Shown: piece by piece, positions 1 to 8,574 of the stretch
How the letters are laid out: each line of letters begins with the position of its first letter
Position numbering within the stretch: the stretch's first letter is position 1
NCBI GenBank assembly: GCA_050730655.1
Contig: JBOHNL010000005.1
Span: 620,001-684,000 of the forward strand
Direction: 5' to 3'
Source of the DNA: JAFEBO01 sp050730655
GTDB lineage: Bacteria; Planctomycetota; Phycisphaerae; Phycisphaerales; UBA1924
Length of the DNA stretch: 64,000 nucleotides
Made by a program: the position numbers and the translations under genes
Notes under the pieces: generated by a model
Databases searched by the model: none
Seen by the model: only the letters and a program-made list of their open reading frames with translations
What the model was told of the DNA's origin: nothing

Positions 1-846
1 TTTCCGGCGGGCGTGATGCTGAGCCGCGTGAGCGGAAAGCCGCTGCTCGTGCACGTGCACTCGACCGAATTTGATCGCGCGGGAAACAACGTGAATCAGC
101 GGGTGTACGACATCGAGCGTCTGGGCATGCACGCGGCGGATCGCGTGCTGGCGGTGAGTCAGCTCACGAAGAACATCTGCGAGCGGCGCTACGGCGTTTC
201 GGGCGACAAGATTGATGTTGTCTACAACGGCATCGAGCGAGAGACGCAGCAGCCCGCGGTCGGCGCGGATATTCAATCGGGCGACAAGATCGTGCTCTTC
301 CTTGGGCGGATCACGATGCAGAAGGGGCCGGAGTATTTCATTGCCGCGGCAAAGCGCGTGCTGGAGAAGGTGAAGGACGTGAAGTTCGTCATCGCCGGCT
401 CGGGCGACATGGCGCTGCGGATGGTGGAACTCGCGGCGAACATGGGGATCGGGCACAAGGTGCTCTTTACCGGCTTCCTTCGCGGGAAAGACGTTGAACG
501 CATCTATCAGATGGCGGATTGTTATGTCATGCCGAGCGTGAGCGAGCCGTTCGGTCTCGCGGCTCTCGAGGCGATCAGTCACGATGTGCCGGTGATCGTG
601 AGCAAGACCAGCGGCGTGTCCGAAGTTCTCTCGCATGTTCTGAAGGTCGACTTCTGGGACATCGACGAGATGGCAAACAAGATCATCGCCGTGCTGCGGC
701 ATCCGCCCCTGGGCGCAACGCTGCGCGAGCACGGAAGCTTTGAGCTTCAACGGCTCACGTGGAGTGGTGCGGCGGAACGGTGTGTTGCTGCGTACGCGGG
801 CGCGATTGACGGCCGCAAGCAGAGCGCGGCGCTGCAGCCGGCGTGA
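1..846 (+). CDS. Glycosyltransferase family 4 (GT4), 5'-truncated by the window edge
   Basis: The reading frame is open from the first base, so the N-terminus lies outside the window; the GTG at 13 and ATG at 16 are probably internal. The visible part covers the end of the N-terminal GT-B lobe (HVHSTEFDR; DRVLAVSQLTKN) and the whole C-terminal donor-binding lobe: VVYNGIE linker, VLFLGRITMQKGPEYF, then VMPSVSEPFGLAALEAI, which contains the EPFGLxxLEA motif that contacts the nucleotide sugar in GT4 enzymes. This family transfers sugars from NDP donors to lipid or glycan acceptors at the cytoplasmic face; the acceptor cannot be told. It converges on the downstream ABC permease gene. Confidence 0.9.
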   Translation, partial: FPAGVMLSRVSGKPLLVHVHSTEFDRAGNNVNQRVYDIERLGMHAADRVLAVSQLTKNICERRYGVSGDKIDVVYNGIERETQQPAVGADIQSGDKIVLFLGRITMQKGPEYFIAAAKRVLEKVKDVKFVIAGSGDMALRMVELAANMGIGHKVLFTGFLRGKDVERIYQMADCYVMPSVSEPFGLAALEAISHDVPVIVSKTSGVSEVLSHVLKVDFWDIDEMANKIIAVLRHPPLGATLREHGSFELQRLTWSGAAERCVAAYAGAIDGRKQSAALQPA

Positions 847-927
847 ATTGATGTATCTGCGGCGTAAGGACTGCACGCGCGTGCGGTGCTTTCGATGCGC
901 CCGCGTCCGAGTGGCGGGCCACCAGAA

Positions 928-2283
928 TCATCCGACGTCGCGGCCTTCGAAGAGCAGAATCGCGAGCGAGAGGAAGATCGTGATCTGGCAGATCGCGTAA
1001 CCGAATGCGAGCACCAGGTAGATCGGCGGAATCGGGCGGTTCTGCGAGACGGCATCGACCATCCAGAAGCTCTGCATGTTGGGGAACGCGCCCCAGACGG
1101 CGAGCCAGAACGGGCGGATTGAGGTTGGATGCAGGAAGATGAAGTCGTCGGACTGGGGCGGGCTGACGCGGGCGAGGGGCGAGCCGCCGACCATTTTGAT
1201 GGTGAGTTTCTGGCCTTCGGCCTTGGTGACGACGAGTCCGGGCGGCACGCCGGCGCCGAGGAAGGTCTCGCCTTTGTCGAGGTTTCCCGTGAACCGTGGG
1301 AAGGCGCCTGTCATCATCGGGAAGCCGGTGGGACTGGGCGAGTAATAGAACGAATCACCGATTTTGATCGTGGGCTTGGGAGCATTTTTGAGCAGGATGT
1401 CGAGTGATTCACCGGGCAGTTGCAGGTTCGGCTTGCCGGGATCGGGGGCGGTCACTTTCTCGACTTCGGCGACGACCTGGTTGTCGAAGACCTGACGACC
1501 GACGAAGTAGTTCGACATGAGCGAGAGCACGAAGGCGCCCATGCAGACGACGATGGTCATGACCTGACCGAGCCTTGTAGAAGCGGCGATCGCGACCGAC
1601 GTGAGGACGAGCACAGCCATCGCGAGGCAGGCGCAGGCAACGAGGATCTGGGGCTTGAGATCGACGAAGACGCCCTGGAACTTCCAGTCGCGGTGGGTAA
1701 AAAGCATCAGGCCGTACGCGAGCAGAATCAGCGGAAGCAGCAGGAGCGTCATGACCTGCGGGAAATTCCAGCGGTAAAAAAAGTTGCCCCACGCGCCGCC
1801 GAATGCGGCGATGAGAACCGCTCCAAACCCGTAGACCACGACCGGCTTGTCGACGGTGTCGGCTGCCGTGCTCATCACGCCGTGGCGCACGGCCATGAGC
1901 AGGAAAACCAGCATGATGACGGTGGCGATGAGGATCGCGCCGCTGACGCCGAGAAATTTTCCGAAGACCACGATCCACCTGGAGATGGGTTTGCTGACGA
2001 CGGTCAGAATTGTTTTGTTTTCGATTTCGCGGCTGATTGCAGCGGTCGCGATGAACCCGGCGATGAGCGCGCCGCATCCGAAAACAGTGGAGAGACCGAC
2101 GTCGAGCAGCACCTTGTTGTCGCCCTGAACTTCGGCGGATTCGATATCCGCGAGGCTGAAGGCGGACATCCAGGTGACGAGAATTGTGAGTACGCCGTTG
2201 CCCAGAAGCAGGAGCAGCAGCACCGGCTGGCGCAGGCTCTCGATAAACGTGTTTCGGGCGATGGCTAAAACGCGCAGATTCAT
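928..2283 (-). CDS. ABC-2 type transporter permease
   Basis: 451 aa beginning MNLRVLAIARNTFIESLR, the usual cytoplasmic lead-in of ABC-2 permeases. Hydrophobic stretches follow at about 20-42, then a cluster around the hallmark REIENKTILTVVSKPISRW (the elbow-helix segment of ABC-2 proteins) and several more membrane segments to about residue 270. A soluble domain of roughly 110 residues precedes a last transmembrane helix. It is divergent from the SPFH/ABC operon, and its elbow motif resembles that of the permease at 8571-10550 (DRVIWQTVTKPVAAW). The two may therefore share the ATPase at 7288-8574, since no other ATPase is nearby; that pairing is inference. Substrate unknown. Confidence 0.85.
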   Translation of the reverse strand: MNLRVLAIARNTFIESLRQPVLLLLLLGNGVLTILVTWMSAFSLADIESAEVQGDNKVLLDVGLSTVFGCGALIAGFIATAAISREIENKTILTVVSKPISRWIVVFGKFLGVSGAILIATVIMLVFLLMAVRHGVMSTAADTVDKPVVVYGFGAVLIAAFGGAWGNFFYRWNFPQVMTLLLLPLILLAYGLMLFTHRDWKFQGVFVDLKPQILVACACLAMAVLVLTSVAIAASTRLGQVMTIVVCMGAFVLSLMSNYFVGRQVFDNQVVAEVEKVTAPDPGKPNLQLPGESLDILLKNAPKPTIKIGDSFYYSPSPTGFPMMTGAFPRFTGNLDKGETFLGAGVPPGLVVTKAEGQKLTIKMVGGSPLARVSPPQSDDFIFLHPTSIRPFWLAVWGAFPNMQSFWMVDAVSQNRPIPPIYLVLAFGYAICQITIFLSLAILLFEGRDVG

Positions 2284-2653
2284 GCGGAGAAGATGCTCCG
2301 GAGCCGAACAAAAGAAGAGGAAAGGCTAGCAAGCCGCGGGGGAGACTTCCCGAAGCGGCCAAACGAAAGGGATCGAGAGAAAATCAAATCCCCGATCACC
2401 GTTCGCGCGTCGCCCTTCGCCGGTTCGATCGAACCGTGTGGAAAGCGGAGCGTATCAAAGTCCGGTCCGACTCGGGTCCCGCGTGTTTCTTGCGCGGCCC
2501 GACGGCACGGAAGGTGCGGCGCGGCTCGGGAGGGGCGTTGCAAGTTCCGGAGATGGAAACCGTCAACTTTCTCGTTGTCGGGTTCTACCATTGCGGTTCA
2601 TTGATTCAATCCGCCCCCGAGGTCTTCGGGGGCTTCCGTCGCGGACTCAAACG
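2284..2653. other. Divergent intergenic region with a GC-rich hairpin
   Basis: 370 bases between the divergent permease and the first SPFH gene. The plus frame is open across part of it, but the translation is Arg/Gly-rich and unlike the protein, so I read it as non-coding. It should hold the promoters of both units, though no convincing -35/-10 pair stands out. A perfect 8-bp hairpin (arms 2613-2620 and 2626-2633, GCCCCCGA/TCGGGGGC) ends 20 bases before the ATG at 2654 and could act on translation or as an attenuator. Confidence 0.5.
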
Positions 2654-4753
2654 ATGCGCGCAGATTACCTGAGCTACCAACGGGCCACCGGCGTCAGTTT
2701 CCTCGGCATGGCGATCCAGGCCATTGTCGCAGCGGCATTGGTCATTTACGCGGCCCTGATGCGTGATAGCGAGGCGATGACGGTGGGGCTGTTTGCCGCG
2801 ATCGGCATTCTGGCCTGGTTCGCGCTTGGGATCGTGTTTGACCAGGCACGGCGCGAACGGATCGAAGCGATCGAGGTTGAAACGCTGGGACAAGACGCGG
2901 CGTCGGCGAGCGTCTTTGAAAGCTCGGGCGACGACTTCAAGGTTGCGGCGCGCCGCCTGCGTGCGATGTATCGGATCTTCTTTCCGATCATGAGCGTCCT
3001 GATTGGCGCTTCGCTGATCACGCTTGGCTGGTTTCGGTATCAGTTTGGCTGGGCGAATCACGACGCGCCGATCGTGATGGTGGCGCGCGGCTGGGCGATG
3101 GGTATCGAGATCGGCGCTGCTGTCGCGATGTTCCTGCTTGCTCGCTACGCGGGCGGCATGGCGCGACAGTCGGTGTGGGCCAACCTGCGTGCCGGCGGCG
3201 CGATGGCGGCGGGCGTCTCGCTGATGTGCATCGCGCTTGTTGCGGGGCATATCACCGACATCGTCGGGCCGGATGCGCCTCTGCGGTTCCTGCGGTTCCT
3301 TATCCCGGCGGCGATGATCGTGCTGGGCGTCGAAGTCTTCCTGAATTTCCTGCTCGAGGTTTACCGGCCCCGCAAGGCCGGAGATATTCCGAACCCTGCG
3401 TTCAATTCGCGGCTGCTGGGGTTCTTCGCGGCACCGGAGGCGGTTGCCAAGTCGATCAACGAAGCGATCAACTACCAGCTCGGCTACGACGTTTCGTCGA
3501 CGTGGCTGTATCGCCTGCTGAGCCGCGCGGTGGTTCCGCTTGTTCTCGGCGGCTTGCTGGTGATGTGGGCGCTTTCGTGCTTCACGGTGATTCTGCCGTA
3601 TCAGCGGGCGATGGTGCTTCGGTTTGGCAGGCCGGTGATGAACGATGTCGGCCCGGGCTTATTGATCAAGTGGCCGTGGCCGATCGATCAGGTTGTGATT
3701 CCGGTCGAGATCCTGCGAAACGAACAGGGTGAGCGGATCGGCACGGCCGAGACAACGACGGGACTACGCGAGCTATCGCTCGCGACGCAGGCGCCGACGG
3801 GCGCCGGCGCGATCCTCTGGACGAACGATCACGCGCGCGAAGAGGTGTATCAGCTGGTCCGGCCATCTGGCACGAACGGCCTGCCGACGATCGACTCGGC
3901 CGGATCGGCGCGGGATTTGTCGGTGTTGTCGCTCGAGATCCCGCTGGTCTACTCGATCAGCAATGTTGAACTCTTCGAAGAATTCGGCGCGCCGTCGGTG
4001 CGCGACGAACTGCTCCGTGCGACGGCGCAGCGCGAGATCATGCGATATATGGCGACGCTGAGCGTCGACGATCTGCTCGGACCCAAGCGGGTGTCGGTGA
4101 ATCGCGATTTGACCGATCGAATCGAAGCGGCTTTTGCCCGGCTCAACCCCGGCGCGGACGGCAAGGGCCGTGGGCCGGGAATCCAGATCATTCGGCTCGG
4201 CGTGGCGGGCGTGCATCCGCCCAAGAAAGTCGCGTCGGACTTTGAAGCGGTGGTCGGCGCGGAGCAGAACCGCCAGGCCAAGATCGACAAGGCGAAGGCC
4301 GATGCGATCAAGACGCTGACCGAAATCGTGGGCAGTGTTTCGCTTTCGGATCAGATCATTCTGAACTTCGACTCCCTGGATCGGCTCCGCACCGAGAACG
4401 TCGGTGTGAAGGTGATCAACGAGAAGGAATTTGAGATTCAGAAACTGCTCGATCAAGCGGGCGGCGCAGCGGCGGGCTTCATCGCAGAAGCAAAGGCCGA
4501 TCGCTGGAGGCGCCACATGGGCGAGCGGGCGCGGGCCGAGCGGTATGCCGGGCAGCTTGCGAGCTTCCTTGCGGCGCCGGAGATCTTCAAGGCCTCACTC
4601 TACTTCGATGCGCTCAAGATCGTGATGGCGGACAGCCGCGTGTACATCACCAGCGACAAGATCCCCGATCTTCGCGTGACCACGCAGTTGTTCGATCGCC
4701 AGTCGGGCACGAACGTTTTCCAAGAGATCAAGCAGGACGATATCCCGAACTGA
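2654..4753 (+). CDS. SPFH/Band-7 domain membrane protein, HflK-like, with extra N-terminal membrane domain
   Basis: 699 aa from ATG 2654 (MRADYLSYQR); an in-frame start further upstream would add Arg-rich non-homologous sequence. Residues 1-230 hold about five hydrophobic segments not found in ordinary HflK. A further membrane helix (about 300-320) leads straight into the SPFH domain: ILPYQRAMVLRFGRPV, VGPGLLIKWPWPID. It ends in an Ala/Lys/Glu-rich coiled coil (AEQNRQAKIDKAKADAIK) and a C-terminal tail. SPFH proteins assemble ring or cage scaffolds in the membrane and commonly hold proteases such as FtsH, but no ftsH is visible here. First gene of an apparent six-gene operon; 54 bases separate it from the next SPFH gene. 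Confidence 0.85.
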   Translation: MRADYLSYQRATGVSFLGMAIQAIVAAALVIYAALMRDSEAMTVGLFAAIGILAWFALGIVFDQARRERIEAIEVETLGQDAASASVFESSGDDFKVAARRLRAMYRIFFPIMSVLIGASLITLGWFRYQFGWANHDAPIVMVARGWAMGIEIGAAVAMFLLARYAGGMARQSVWANLRAGGAMAAGVSLMCIALVAGHITDIVGPDAPLRFLRFLIPAAMIVLGVEVFLNFLLEVYRPRKAGDIPNPAFNSRLLGFFAAPEAVAKSINEAINYQLGYDVSSTWLYRLLSRAVVPLVLGGLLVMWALSCFTVILPYQRAMVLRFGRPVMNDVGPGLLIKWPWPIDQVVIPVEILRNEQGERIGTAETTTGLRELSLATQAPTGAGAILWTNDHAREEVYQLVRPSGTNGLPTIDSAGSARDLSVLSLEIPLVYSISNVELFEEFGAPSVRDELLRATAQREIMRYMATLSVDDLLGPKRVSVNRDLTDRIEAAFARLNPGADGKGRGPGIQIIRLGVAGVHPPKKVASDFEAVVGAEQNRQAKIDKAKADAIKTLTEIVGSVSLSDQIILNFDSLDRLRTENVGVKVINEKEFEIQKLLDQAGGAAAGFIAEAKADRWRRHMGERARAERYAGQLASFLAAPEIFKASLYFDALKIVMADSRVYITSDKIPDLRVTTQLFDRQSGTNVFQEIKQDDIPN

Positions 4754-4807
4754 TCCGGTTTTTGGTTTGGACTTCTGGCTGAGCGCTCGGCGCTCGGGAG
4801 TATTCAG

Positions 4808-5848
4808 GTGCGAAAGCTTGTAGTCGTCATTCTCGCGTTTATCTTCGTCGCTGCCATGGTGGCGTACATGTGCACGTACACGGTGCGGTTCACCGAGATC
4901 GCGGTGCTCACGACGTTCGGTCGGGCCGGAGAAGGCGCGATCAAGACCGAGCCGGGGCTGTACACCAAGATGCCCTACCCGGTGCAGAACGTCACGACGT
5001 ACGACCGGCGTGTGCGCTTCGTGCAGACGCGCTCTGAAACGCAGCAGACGGCCGACGCACGCCAGATCATCGTCGAGGCGTTCGCGACCTGGCGCGTGAA
5101 AGACCCGCTGAAGTTCTTCCAGCGCTTCTCGAACGCGGGCGACCGCGCCGAGGATCAGTTCCGGCGCGCCGAGGACAACATTCGCGACAGCCTGCGCAGC
5201 GCACTGGGCGTCACGAGCCGGTTCCGTATGGATCAGTTGTTCTCGTCGGACGAGAAGGGAAGCAAGATCCCCGAGCTCGAAACACAGGTGCTCGAGACGC
5301 TGCGGTCATCAACCCCGGGCGGCCAGACGCTCAACGACCTGGGCATCGAAGCAGTGAACGTCGGTATCAACCGCATCCTGCTGCCCGAAGACACGACCAA
5401 CAAGACCATGGACGCGATGATCCAGAATCGCCAGAAGCTGGTTCGCGAACTCGAGAGCCAGGGCGATTCACGTGCCGCGGCGATCCGCAGCAAGGCTCAG
5501 TCGGATGCGCAGCGGATTCAGGCATTTGCCCGGCGCCGCGCGGACGAAATCCGCGCTCAGGGCGATTCGGAAGCGCGGCAGTATTTCGAGCAGATGAACG
5601 AAAGCCCGGAGCTGGCCGTATTCCTCAGGAACGTGGACTTCCTGAAGACCACCCTCAGCAAGCGGACAACACTCGTGCTTCCCGACAGCCTGCCCGGATT
5701 CGACATGCTCTCGCTCACGGCGCTCGACAAGCTCCGCTCGGGAGCGGCGGCGGCTCCGAAGCCTCAGTCGTTCCAGGCCGATCCGACTCTCAAGCTCATC
5801 CCCGGGGCTGAAGCGCCCAAGTCCGCCAGTGCGGAGGGTTCGCGGTGA
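4808..5848 (+). CDS. SPFH/Band-7 domain protein, HflC-like
   Basis: 346 aa, GTG start with GGGAG about 8 bases upstream. One N-terminal membrane anchor (LVVVILAFIFVAAMVAYMC) is followed by the canonical SPFH fold: FTEIAVLTTFGRAGEGAIKT, PGLYTKMPYPVQNV, TYDRRVRFVQTR, then a long helical region with RAAAIRSKAQSDAQRI and RRADEIRAQGDSEARQYF, the typical HflC/prohibitin coiled coil. Topology and size match HflC (about 330 aa). It overlaps the next gene by GTGA, suggesting translational coupling and assembly with the flanking SPFH partners as a mixed ring (inference). Confidence 0.9.
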   Translation: MRKLVVVILAFIFVAAMVAYMCTYTVRFTEIAVLTTFGRAGEGAIKTEPGLYTKMPYPVQNVTTYDRRVRFVQTRSETQQTADARQIIVEAFATWRVKDPLKFFQRFSNAGDRAEDQFRRAEDNIRDSLRSALGVTSRFRMDQLFSSDEKGSKIPELETQVLETLRSSTPGGQTLNDLGIEAVNVGINRILLPEDTTNKTMDAMIQNRQKLVRELESQGDSRAAAIRSKAQSDAQRIQAFARRRADEIRAQGDSEARQYFEQMNESPELAVFLRNVDFLKTTLSKRTTLVLPDSLPGFDMLSLTALDKLRSGAAAAPKPQSFQADPTLKLIPGAEAPKSASAEGSR

Positions 5849-7272
5849 ACGACGCCTTTGATCCAACCGGGGCTTTGCGGTCTCCCGAAGAAGGGGAGCC
5901 CGTGCAGCCGTCGAGCACGCGGCGAGCGAGCGTTCAGCTCTCGCGCGGCGCGGCGCCACTTCAATCTACCGACGACCTGATGGCGACGGCCAACAAGTCA
6001 CTCTCCGATGCGCTGTCGGTCACGCTCCGCATCGTGCAGTTTTCGATGGTCATCCTGTTCTTGCTCTTCCTGGGCAGCGGATTGCAGTCGGTGCGCGAAG
6101 GACAACGGGCGATCCGCCTGGTGTTCGGGCGTGTGCAGGCGGCGAACTTGCCGCCGGGATTTCAGTGGTCGTTTCCGTTCCCGGTCGGCGAACTAGTGAA
6201 GGTTGACACGGGCACCGTGAGCATCCTGCTCGATTCGCAGTTTTGGCCGATGGTAAACGACAAAACGAAGGGCAAGTCGATCGACAGTCTGAGTAAGGAT
6301 CCGCGTCTCAAGCCCGACAACGACGGCTCGCTTATCACGGCCGACGCCAATCTGGCGCATGCGCAGTGGCGAATCGAGTATCAGCGCAAGCGTCCGGAAG
6401 ACTTCGCGGCGAACATGCTGAAGGATCAGGAGCAGCCGATCGTGACCGCGGCGTGCAGCAACGGGATCGTCCGCGCGGTCGCGCAGACAAAAGTGGAAGA
6501 TCTGCTGAAGCAGGCGGCCGGCGAAACCGGGCATGTCGCCGAGATGGCCAAGGCGATTGCGCAGAAGCAGCTGGATGAACTCAAGTCGGGAATCGAGATC
6601 CAGCAGTTCCAGCTCACGACGGTGACGCCGCCCATGTATGTTCGCGAGGCGTTCAACAGCGTGCAGTCTGCGGCCTCGAACGCGCGCAAGGCGATCGAAC
6701 AGGCCGAGACGATTGTGAACCAGTTGTTCAACGCCCAGGCCGGCGAGATCGAGCCGTACTTGGTGAGCCAGATCGACGCGTACGAACTGGCGGTTACCAA
6801 CAACGATGCGAAAGCTCGCGAGGCAACTCTGACCACGATCAATGAGATGCTCGAGGGTCGCCCGGTCACCGTCGATGGGAATCTCGTCGAAAACAAAACG
6901 TCGGGCGAAGTCGCCAAACTGATGAGCGAGGCTCGTCAGTACAAGGGCGAAGTGGTCAATCAGCGCCGCGCCGAATTGGCGACGTTCAAGGCCAAGCTCT
7001 CGCAGTACCGCTCGAATCCGAGCGTGATGCTGAACCGCGAATGGACGGAAGCGTTGAGCGCGTTCCTCGAACGTGACAGCGTTCAATTGCTGGTCGTGCC
7101 GAAGAACGTGCGGACGCTGGAAATTCAGCTGACCGAAGACTTCGACATCGCGAAGCAGCGCGATATCGGTATTCGTCGCAAGGCCGCGGAAGAGGCACGC
7201 CAGCAGCGCGATGCGCTCCAGCGTGCGACCGAGTTCAACACGACGCCAAAAACGACGATGAACCCGCAGTAA
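5845..7272 (+). CDS. SPFH/Band-7 domain protein, HflK-like (third paralogue)
   Basis: 475 aa from GTG 5845, which overlaps the previous stop; a strong GGAGG lies at 5833-5837 inside the preceding gene. A cytoplasmic N-terminal tail of about 65 residues precedes a membrane helix (SMVILFLLFLGSGLQSV) and the SPFH domain (VREGQRAIRLVFGRVQ, LPPGFQWSFPFPVGEL). The segment LAHAQWRIEYQRKRPEDFA fits the HflK strand pattern, and the C-terminal half is a long coiled coil with EARQYKGEVVNQRRAEL. Three successive SPFH genes instead of the usual hflK-hflC pair is unusual. Fifteen bases separate it from the ABC ATPase gene. Confidence 0.88.
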   Translation: MNDAFDPTGALRSPEEGEPVQPSSTRRASVQLSRGAAPLQSTDDLMATANKSLSDALSVTLRIVQFSMVILFLLFLGSGLQSVREGQRAIRLVFGRVQAANLPPGFQWSFPFPVGELVKVDTGTVSILLDSQFWPMVNDKTKGKSIDSLSKDPRLKPDNDGSLITADANLAHAQWRIEYQRKRPEDFAANMLKDQEQPIVTAACSNGIVRAVAQTKVEDLLKQAAGETGHVAEMAKAIAQKQLDELKSGIEIQQFQLTTVTPPMYVREAFNSVQSAASNARKAIEQAETIVNQLFNAQAGEIEPYLVSQIDAYELAVTNNDAKAREATLTTINEMLEGRPVTVDGNLVENKTSGEVAKLMSEARQYKGEVVNQRRAELATFKAKLSQYRSNPSVMLNREWTEALSAFLERDSVQLLVVPKNVRTLEIQLTEDFDIAKQRDIGIRRKAAEEARQQRDALQRATEFNTTPKTTMNPQ

Positions 7273-7287
7273 GCACCGGAGTGAATC

Positions 7288-8574
7288 ATGGTCGCGTCTC
7301 AATCGATGTCTGAGGGTGTGCCGGCGGACGGGCCGGCCGTGGTTCAGTGCCAGCATCTGACCAAGGTGTTCAAGGATTTCTGGCTTCGGCAGAACGCCCG
7401 CGCGGTTGAGAATCTTTCGTTTGAGATCCGTCCGCGCGAAGTGTTCGGATTGCTCGGACCCAACGGCTCGGGCAAATCGACGACCATCAAGATCATCCTG
7501 GGCCTGCTGCGTCCGAGCACCGGGCGTGTTGCGGTGTTCGGCAAGCCGCCGACGGATGTCGCGGTGAAGCGCCGGATCGGCTACCTGCCGGAGGAGTCCT
7601 ATCTCTATCAGTTCCTGAACGCGCGCGAGACGCTCGACTACTACGGCAAGCTGTTTCAGCTCGACTTTCGTACGCGTCAGCGGCGCATCGACGAGTTGAT
7701 CGACATGGTCGGCCTCACCGGCGCGCAGTTCCGGCCGGTGCGGGATTATTCAAAGGGCATGCAGCGTCGCATTGGCATCGCGCAGGCTCTGATCAACGAC
7801 CCGGATTTCCTGATCCTCGACGAGCCGACGACCGGACTTGATCCGGTTGGCACCCGCCAGGTGAAAGACCTGATCATCGAACTCGGCCGGCGCGGCAAGA
7901 CGATTCTGCTTTCGAGCCACCTGCTCGCCGACGTGGAAGACTGCGTGCACCGGATGGTCGTGCTTTACGGCGGTCAGAAGCGCGAAGAGGGCACCTGCGA
8001 TTCGCTGCTTGAAGTCGGTGATCGCACCACCATCGAGGCCGACACGCTGGATGAAGCGACGGTCGCCGAGATTGATGCCGTCATTCGACGTCGGACCGGT
8101 GGCAACAACGGCATTCGGCGCGTGGCGCGTCCGCGGCAGAAACTGGAAGAGTTCTTCCTGCAGATCGTTGAGAAAGCACGGGCGAGCCACATCGCGACCT
8201 CGGGCGCTCAGGCCGGTGGGCCGACCGCGGCGTTCCTGCTGGGCGAAAACGCCGAGGGAGTTGGCGAGCAACTCATCGAGCAGTTGACGGCAGAGTCCGC
8301 GCAGCCCGCTGCGTCCACACCGGTGGTTCAGCAGGCGCCGGTTGCCGCGGCAAGGGCGACCGGACCGGATGCGGATCTGATCGGGACACTCACGTCGGCC
8401 GAATCAGCGGCCACGAGGCAGGCTCCGGCAGTTTCGGTGACGAAGCCGGCCCAGACTCGCGTGACTCCTGCGGTGCCGGTGGATGAAGACATCATCTCCA
8501 AGCTGACCGGCAATTCCGGTGGTTCTGAAAGTGGTTCTGACAGTGGTTCTGACACAAGGAAGGGCGGCGCGTGA
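7288..8574 (+). CDS. ABC transporter ATP-binding protein
   Basis: 428 aa, ATG with GGAG 7 bases upstream. Walker A GPNGSGKST at residues 57-65, signature YSKGMQRRIGIAQ around 154-166, Walker B plus D-loop LILDEPTTGLDP around 174-185, and the switch His in LLSSHLLADVED. This is the DRA-type ATPase partner of ABC-2 permeases. Beyond the nucleotide-binding domain (about 230 aa) a C-terminal extension of nearly 200 residues, Ala/Thr/Pro-rich and ending in short SGSDSGSD repeats, is probably disordered. The gene overlaps the following permease gene by GTGA, so ATPase and permease are likely made together. Confidence 0.95.
   Translation: MVASQSMSEGVPADGPAVVQCQHLTKVFKDFWLRQNARAVENLSFEIRPREVFGLLGPNGSGKSTTIKIILGLLRPSTGRVAVFGKPPTDVAVKRRIGYLPEESYLYQFLNARETLDYYGKLFQLDFRTRQRRIDELIDMVGLTGAQFRPVRDYSKGMQRRIGIAQALINDPDFLILDEPTTGLDPVGTRQVKDLIIELGRRGKTILLSSHLLADVEDCVHRMVVLYGGQKREEGTCDSLLEVGDRTTIEADTLDEATVAEIDAVIRRRTGGNNGIRRVARPRQKLEEFFLQIVEKARASHIATSGAQAGGPTAAFLLGENAEGVGEQLIEQLTAESAQPAASTPVVQQAPVAAARATGPDADLIGTLTSAESAATRQAPAVSVTKPAQTRVTPAVPVDEDIISKLTGNSGGSESGSDSGSDTRKGGA

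Noticed and set aside
2438..2653. N-terminal extension of the first SPFH protein
   Set aside because: The extra 72 codons translate to Arg/Ser/Gly-rich sequence unlike any SPFH protein; ATG 2654 begins a natural cytoplasmic lead into a membrane helix.
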